Positions 59,245 through 64,000 of a DNA stretch of 64,000 nt are shown in pieces (position 1 is the first letter of the stretch; each line of letters opens with the position of its first letter). This DNA comes from Paracoccus endophyticus. Its GTDB lineage: Bacteria; Pseudomonadota; Alphaproteobacteria; Rhodobacterales; Rhodobacteraceae. The stretch spans positions 1-64,000 of the forward strand of contig NZ_QLUV01000013.1 in assembly GCF_003286075.1 (NCBI RefSeq). Reading direction: 5' to 3'. The notes beneath the pieces were generated by a model that saw only the letters and a list, made by a program, of their open reading frames with translations, was not told the DNA's origin and did not search any database. The translations under genes were made by a program, and so were the position numbers.

Positions 59245-61344
59245 TCAGCCGCGTGGCCGCGCCGGACCGCCCGACCGGGGCCCGCCTGATTGGGGCCCGC
59301 CTGACCGGGGCCCGCCTGACCGGGGACCGCCCGGTCGCGGTCCCTTCGGCCCCGGCCTGCCCCCCGGCCCGCCGCTGGCAGGCCCACCCGTGCCCCCCTG
59401 GGGTTTGCCGAAGGGCCTGCCCCCGCCCGGCTTCGCGCCGCCGGGCTTGCCATAAGGCTTGCCGCCGCCCGGCTTTGCAGCCCCAGGCCGTCCCCCGGCG
59501 GGCTTGCCAGCCGCACCTGGCCCGAACCGCCGCTCCCCGCTTGCCCCTCCGGGGCCGCCTTCGCCGCGGGGCCCGCGAGGCTTGTAGCCCCCACCCTCTG
59601 GCCGCGGACCGCGTGGCTTATAGCTGTCGCCCTCGGTCCGCGGACCGCGCGGCTTGTAGCTGTCACCCTCGGCGCGCGGGGTGCGGGGCTTGTAGCCCTC
59701 TCCCTGCGGCCGCGGAGCGCGGGGTTTGTAGCCTTCCCCGTCAGCCCTCGGACCGCGCGGCTTGTAGCCTTCACCGTCGGCTCTCGGACCGCGGGGTTTG
59801 TAGCCTTCACCGTCGGCTCTCGGACCGCGCGGCTTGTAGCCTTCACCGTCAGCTCTCGGACCGCGCGGCTTGTAGCCCTCCCCCTCGGCTCGGGGACCCC
59901 GCGGAGTGAACCCCTCGCCCTCGCGCCGGGGGGCACGGGGCTTGCGGTCTGCGCCTTCGGCGCGCGGCGGGCGGTCATGACTGCCCTCGGCGCGCGGGGT
60001 GCGCGGCTTGCGGGGGCGATCGCCCGCGTCGGGGCGCGGTCCGCGCGGTCCGCGATCGGCCCCGGCATCCGGGCGGGGGCCGCGCTGCGGCTTGCCTGCA
60101 TCGGCGCGCGGCCTGCCGCCGTCGGCACGGGGGGCGCGGTCGCCTGCGCCCGCAACGGCCGCGGCGCGCCCTGCCGCGCCCAGGGCGCGCGGCGTCTCGT
60201 CGGGGTCGCCGGTCAGCAGGCCGCCAAGCTGGTCGCGCAGGATGCGGCGGCGCACCTCGCGGACCTCGTTCGGCTCCATCCCCAGCAGCTTGAAGGGGCC
60301 ATAGCCGATGCGGATCAGGCGGTTCACCATCAGCCCGACATGGGCCATGGCGCGGCGGATCTCGCGGTTCTTGCCCTCGCGGATGCCGACGGTCAGCCAG
60401 GCGTTTGCACCCTGCTGGCTGTCCAGCTTGATCTCCATCGGCTGGAAATCCTCGCCCTCGATCGACGCGCCCCGGCGCAGCGGGTCGAAGGTCAGGTCGT
60501 TGGGCGTGCCGTTGACCCGCACGCGATAGCGGCGCAGCCAGCCCGTCGCGGGCAGCTCAAGCCTGCGCTTCAGCTCGCCGTCGTTGGTCAGCAGCAGCAA
60601 CCCTTCCGAGTTCAGGTCCAGCCGCCCCACGCTCATCACGCGGGGCAGGTCGCGCGGCAGCGCGTCGAACACGGTCTGGCGGCCCTTTTCATCGGATTCC
60701 GACGTCACTAGCCCGACCGGCTTGTAATACAGCCACAGCCGCGTTTCCTGCGGCGCGTCCATGGGCTGGCCGTCGATCCGGACCTTGTCGGTGGGCAGAA
60801 TGTCCAGGGCGGGCGAGGTGATCTTGTCGCCGTTCACGGTGACGCGCCCCTCGACGATCATCCGCTCGGCCTCGCGCCGGCTGGCGACGCCGGCGCGGGC
60901 CATCACCTTGGCGATGCGCTCACCGCCCGAGGACTTGCGGGCGGGCTCGGGTGCGTCGTCCGCCCCATCGGCCTCGGCCTCGACCTCGGCCGGGTCGGGT
61001 CCGGGCGCCTCGTCGGCATAGACGGCCGCGTATTCCGCACCGCTTTCGGGCGGGGGCGGCGCGATATCGTCGTCGTCGTCGTCCTGCGGATCGGCGGCGT
61101 CCAGCGCCATCGCGTCGGCGCCCCTGTCGTCGGCGCCCGTATCGTCGGCGCCGTCCTCATCCATGTCCTCGGTCTCCCCCTCGTCGGCCGCAGCCCCGTC
61201 CGCGGCATCCGCGGCCGCAGGGCCCGTGTCGGCGGGCCCTGCGCCGCCATGGGGGATGGCGGCCTGGGGCAGGTCCGGGCGGTCGTCCTGGTCGCGGTCC
61301 TTGTCGCGGGCGGGCTCGTCGGCGGGGTGGTGGGGGTCGGTCAT
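59245..61344 (-). CDS. rluB: 23S rRNA pseudouridine synthase RluB with long acidic head and basic repeat tail
   Basis: A 699-residue RsuA/RluB-family enzyme, expected to make the pseudouridine near position 2605 of 23S rRNA. An acidic Asp/Ala/Glu-rich head (1-135) leads to an S4 domain (about 141-185) and the catalytic domain with D243 in VGRLDLNSEGLLLLTND and GIREGKNREIRRAM. From about 385 to the end is an Arg/Gly/Pro/Lys-rich disordered tail that includes ten 12-residue repeats. The catalytic core is normal; the tail more than doubles the usual length of about 290 and probably binds RNA. AAGGAG precedes the ATG. Confidence 0.9.
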   Translation of the reverse strand: MTDPHHPADEPARDKDRDQDDRPDLPQAAIPHGGAGPADTGPAAADAADGAAADEGETEDMDEDGADDTGADDRGADAMALDAADPQDDDDDDIAPPPPESGAEYAAVYADEAPGPDPAEVEAEADGADDAPEPARKSSGGERIAKVMARAGVASRREAERMIVEGRVTVNGDKITSPALDILPTDKVRIDGQPMDAPQETRLWLYYKPVGLVTSESDEKGRQTVFDALPRDLPRVMSVGRLDLNSEGLLLLTNDGELKRRLELPATGWLRRYRVRVNGTPNDLTFDPLRRGASIEGEDFQPMEIKLDSQQGANAWLTVGIREGKNREIRRAMAHVGLMVNRLIRIGYGPFKLLGMEPNEVREVRRRILRDQLGGLLTGDPDETPRALGAAGRAAAVAGAGDRAPRADGGRPRADAGKPQRGPRPDAGADRGPRGPRPDAGDRPRKPRTPRAEGSHDRPPRAEGADRKPRAPRREGEGFTPRGPRAEGEGYKPRGPRADGEGYKPRGPRADGEGYKPRGPRADGEGYKPRGPRADGEGYKPRAPRPQGEGYKPRTPRAEGDSYKPRGPRTEGDSYKPRGPRPEGGGYKPRGPRGEGGPGGASGERRFGPGAAGKPAGGRPGAAKPGGGKPYGKPGGAKPGGGRPFGKPQGGTGGPASGGPGGRPGPKGPRPGGPRSGGPRSGGPQSGGPRSGGPARPRG
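59561..59920 (-). repeat. rluB: Ten in-frame 36-bp repeats in rluB
   Basis: The unit encodes GEGYKPRGPRAD with variation. Order on the protein: one FTPRGPRAE form, four nearly identical YKPRGPRAD units, then YKPRAPRPQ, YKPRTPRAE, and three YKPRGPR(T/P/G)E units. The four central units are almost identical in DNA, suggesting recent slippage or unequal recombination. Confidence 0.88.
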
Positions 61345-61453
61345 GGCGATCTCCTTCGCAGTCGCTGCGGTGGCAAGCGGCCCTGTTACGCCCAACGCGG
61401 CCCGGGCGAAAGCGGTTCTTGCGCGATCCTGCGGGTCGGTGCAGGACCGGGCC

Positions 61454-61903
61454 ATGATCTTTCGCAGCCACATGGACGCGGCGCTGGCGCAGGCGCAAGC
61501 GGCGGCCGACCGGGGCGAGGTGCCGGTGGGGGCGGTCGTGGTGGACCCCGCCGGGCGCGTCGTGGCCAGCGCCGGCAACCGCACGCGCGAACTGTGCGAC
61601 CCGACCGCGCATGCCGAGATCCTGGCCCTGCGCGCCGCCTGCGCCGCGGCGGGATCGGAACGGCTGCCGGGACACGCGCTGTGGGTCACGCTGGAGCCCT
61701 GCCCGATGTGCGCCGCCGCGATCTCGGCCGCGCGGATCGCCACGCTGTATTACGGCGCGGCCGACCCGCGCATGGGCGGCGTGGCGCATGGCGCGCGCGT
61801 GTTCGACCATCCGCAATGCCACCACCGGCCGGTCGTCTATGACGGCATCGCAGCCGGGGCGGCCGCCGATCTGCTGCGCGGGTTCTTCCTGCTGCGGCGC
61901 TGA
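61454..61903 (+). CDS. tadA: tRNA-specific adenosine deaminase TadA
   Basis: A 149-residue zinc deaminase converting A34 to inosine in tRNA(Arg). The catalytic H53-A-E55 (TAHAEILALR) and zinc cysteines C83 and C86 (EPCPMCAAAI) are intact, and YYGAADPRMGGV is the typical later loop. ATG at 61454 is preferred; one six codons later (61472) is possible. It is divergent from rluB by about 110 bases, a pairing common in proteobacteria by recollection. Confidence 0.93.
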   Translation: MIFRSHMDAALAQAQAAADRGEVPVGAVVVDPAGRVVASAGNRTRELCDPTAHAEILALRAACAAAGSERLPGHALWVTLEPCPMCAAAISAARIATLYYGAADPRMGGVAHGARVFDHPQCHHRPVVYDGIAAGAAADLLRGFFLLRR

Positions 61904-61988
61904 CGCAGCCGTTCTGCACGCCCCCTTTGCCGCCCTTGCGGACCCGCCTGCCGTGCGCGATGGTCCCGCGCACGCAAAGGGGGCCTGC

Positions 61989-64000
61989 ATGTTCCAGAAG
62001 ATTCTTGTTGCCAACCGGGGCGAGATCGCGATCCGGGTTCTGCGGGCGGCCAACGAGATGGGCAAGCGCACCGTCGCGGTCTATGCCGAGGAGGACAAGC
62101 TCAGCCTTCACCGCTTCAAGGCGGACGAGGCGTATCGCATCGGCGCGGGACTGGGGCCGGTCGCGGCCTATCTGTCGATCCCCGAGATCATCCGCGTGGC
62201 GCGCGAAAGCGGGGCCGACGCGATCCATCCGGGCTATGGCCTTCTGTCCGAGAACCCCGAGTTCGTGGACGCCTGCACGGCCGCGGGCATCGCCTTCATC
62301 GGGCCGACGGCCCAGACCATGCGGGCACTGGGCGACAAGGCCAGCGCGCGGCGGGTGGCGATTCAGGCGGGCGTGCCGGTGATCCCCGCGACCGAGGTGC
62401 TGGGCGAGGACATGGACGCGATCCGCGCCGCAGCCGACGCGATCGGCTATCCGCTGATGCTCAAGGCCAGTTGGGGCGGCGGCGGGCGGGGCATGCGCCC
62501 CATCGCCGGTCCCGATGAACTGCCCGAGAAGGTCCGCGAAGGCCGTCGCGAGGCCGAGGCCGCCTTTGGCAACGGCGAGGGCTATCTGGAGCGGATGATC
62601 CTGCGCGCCCGGCATGTCGAGGTGCAGCTGCTGGGCGACAGCCACGGCGGGCTTTACCACCTGTATGAACGCGACTGCACCGTCCAGCGCCGCAACCAGA
62701 AGGTCGTCGAGCGCGCCCCCGCCCCCTATCTGACGACCGAGCAGCGCGCCGAGGTCTGCGGGCTGGCGCTGAAGATCGGGCAGGCCGTCGGCTACCGCAA
62801 CGCGGGCACGGTCGAGTTCCTGATGGATATGGACGACGGCCAGTTCTATTTCATCGAGGTCAACCCCCGCGTCCAGGTCGAGCATACCGTGACCGAGGAG
62901 GTCACCGGCATCGACATCGTGCAGGCCCAGATCCGCATCGCCGAGGGCGCGACCCTGGCCGAGGCGACCGGCATGCCCTCGCAGGAGGCGATCACCCTGT
63001 CCGGTCACGCGATCCAGTGCCGGGTGACGACCGAGGACCCGCAGAACAACTTCATCCCCGACTATGGCCGCATCACCGCCTATCGCAGCGCCACCGGCAA
63101 CGGCATCCGGCTGGACGGCGGCACGGCCTATGCGGGCGCGGTCATCACCCGGTTCTACGATTCGCTGCTGGTCAAGGTGACGGCCTGGGCGCAGACGCCC
63201 GAGGCCGCGATCCGCCGCATGGACCGGGCCCTGCGCGAATTCCGGGTGCGGGGCGTTTCGACCAACATCGACTTCGTCATCAACCTGCTCAAGCACCCGG
63301 TGTTCCTGTCGGACCAGGCCACGACCAAGTTCATCGACACGACGCCCGAGCTGTTCGACTTTACCCCCCGGCAGGATCGGGCGACGAAGATCCTGACCTA
63401 TCTGGCCGACATCAGCGTGAACGGCCACCCCGAGACCAAGGGCCGCGCCCGCCCCGCCGAGGCCCGTGCCCCCCTGCCCCCCGGCCCCCGCGCCGCCACC
63501 CCGCCCGAGGGCACGCGCCAGATGCTGGACCGCGACGGCCCGCAGGCGGTGGCCGACTGGATGGGGCGCCAGACGCGGCTGCTGCTGACCGACACGACCA
63601 TGCGCGACGGGCACCAGTCGCTGCTGGCGACGCGGATGCGGTCGATCGACATGATCTGGGTCGCGCCGGCCTACGCCGCGAACCTGCCGGGGCTGTTTTC
63701 CGTCGAATGCTGGGGGGGCGCGACCTTCGACGTGGCCTATCGCTTCCTTCAGGAATGCCCCTGGCAGCGGCTGCGCGACATCCGGGCCCGGATGCCCAAC
63801 ATCATGACCCAGATGCTGCTGCGGGCCAGCAACGGGGTCGGCTATACCAACTATCCCGACAACGTGGTGCAAAGCTTCGTGCACCAGGCGGCGAAATCGG
63901 GCGTGGACGTGTTCCGCGTCTTCGACAGCCTGAACTGGGTCGAGAACATGCGCGTCGCGATGGACGCGGTGATCGACGCGGGCAAGCTGTGCGAGGGGGC
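61989..64000 (+). CDS. pyc: Pyruvate carboxylase, 5' part (runs off the window)
   Basis: The first 670 residues of an enzyme usually about 1150 long, carboxylating pyruvate to oxaloacetate with biotin and ATP. The biotin carboxylase part (1-455) has KILVANRGEIAIRVLRAA, KASWGGGGRGM as ATP-grasp Gly loop, ERDCTVQRRNQKVVE, FIEVNPRVQVEHTVTEEVTG and the RxxxRx region. The carboxyltransferase domain begins near 530 with LLLTDTTMRDGHQSLLATRMR, the start signature of the pyruvate-binding barrel, continuing to VFRVFDSLNW. The ATG at 61989 follows AAAGGGGG. The C-terminal biotin carrier domain is outside the window. Confidence 0.95.
   Translation, partial: MFQKILVANRGEIAIRVLRAANEMGKRTVAVYAEEDKLSLHRFKADEAYRIGAGLGPVAAYLSIPEIIRVARESGADAIHPGYGLLSENPEFVDACTAAGIAFIGPTAQTMRALGDKASARRVAIQAGVPVIPATEVLGEDMDAIRAAADAIGYPLMLKASWGGGGRGMRPIAGPDELPEKVREGRREAEAAFGNGEGYLERMILRARHVEVQLLGDSHGGLYHLYERDCTVQRRNQKVVERAPAPYLTTEQRAEVCGLALKIGQAVGYRNAGTVEFLMDMDDGQFYFIEVNPRVQVEHTVTEEVTGIDIVQAQIRIAEGATLAEATGMPSQEAITLSGHAIQCRVTTEDPQNNFIPDYGRITAYRSATGNGIRLDGGTAYAGAVITRFYDSLLVKVTAWAQTPEAAIRRMDRALREFRVRGVSTNIDFVINLLKHPVFLSDQATTKFIDTTPELFDFTPRQDRATKILTYLADISVNGHPETKGRARPAEARAPLPPGPRAATPPEGTRQMLDRDGPQAVADWMGRQTRLLLTDTTMRDGHQSLLATRMRSIDMIWVAPAYAANLPGLFSVECWGGATFDVAYRFLQECPWQRLRDIRARMPNIMTQMLLRASNGVGYTNYPDNVVQSFVHQAAKSGVDVFRVFDSLNWVENMRVAMDAVIDAGKLCEG

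Noticed and set aside
59561..59920. Regular 36-bp repeats that could suggest a CRISPR array
   Set aside because: There are no unique spacers; repeats are contiguous, in frame and encode the RluB tail.
1..64000. tRNA, rRNA, IS elements, phage genes
   Set aside because: Looked for cloverleaf-like and CCA-ending segments, transposase motifs and terminal inverted repeats; none was convincing by eye.

Overview
The window is very GC-rich bacterial chromosome with tightly packed, often overlapping genes. Gene content and order point to an alphaproteobacterium of the Rhodobacteraceae, most like Paracoccus. Pointers are dusB-ntrB-ntrC-ntrY-ntrX in one run, an NtrC that lacks the sigma-54 contact loop, trkA-trkH-hfq-hflX, ftsE-ftsX-plsC, argH followed by a tiny LptM-like lipoprotein and lysA, a Zur-controlled znu locus followed by hemP, and pyruvate carboxylase. 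This placement is inference from synteny and composition; there is no rRNA gene to confirm it. I saw no tRNA, rRNA, CRISPR array, IS element or prophage.

Layout. 0.5-4.5 kb: CAP-domain secreted protein, acyl-CoA synthetase, rhodanese-domain periplasmic protein and a small HNH protein. 4.5-5.64 kb: a visibly AT-richer patch carrying an orphan SAM methyltransferase; it appears to have replaced the 3' end of the HNH gene. 5.66-9.6 kb: ettA, and rimO translationally coupled to a sulfotransferase. 9.8-15.9 kb: a lipoprotein, an ABC-2 exporter pair, the ftsE-ftsX-plsC run, and a divergent zinc-ribbon membrane protein. 16.1-22.3 kb: the argH-lptM-lipoprotein-membrane protein-lysA-DUF4175 run on the minus strand. 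22.3-25.3 kb: TlpA-like thioredoxin, tag, an EAL phosphodiesterase and acetoacetyl-CoA reductase. 25.5-33.6 kb: class A PBP, amtB, polyprenyl diphosphate synthase, DUF2007, a TrmN6-like methyltransferase, a YdcH-like small protein, and mlaC/mlaA. 33.8-42 kb: type I secretion ABC/HlyD pair, trkA-trkH, hfq-hflX. 42.4-49.8 kb: dusB-ntrBC-ntrYX on the minus strand. 50-55.6 kb: sdaA, a lipoprotein, yjbH-yjbF and a convergent small Asp-tailed secreted protein. 55.8-59.2 kb: zur-znuC-znuB opposite znuA, then hemP. 59.2-64 kb: rluB with a long repeat tail, tadA, and the first two-thirds of pyruvate carboxylase, which runs off the end.

Common threads are envelope work (PBP, FtsEX, Mla, LptM, Yjb, polyprenyl synthase), nitrogen sensing and uptake (Ntr, AmtB), metal uptake (Znu, HemP, Trk) and RNA/translation quality control (EttA, RimO, Hfq, HflX, DusB, RluB, TadA). 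Translational coupling by ATGA or TGATG overlaps is widespread, and several starts are GTG or TTG. The points most worth a second look are the AT-rich methyltransferase patch and its broken HNH neighbour, the degenerate ATPase core of NtrC, the small Asp-tailed protein as a possible missing YjbE-type partner of YjbF/YjbH, the 16-bp inverted repeat inside the promoter upstream of the yjb genes, and the 53-codon LptM-like gene.
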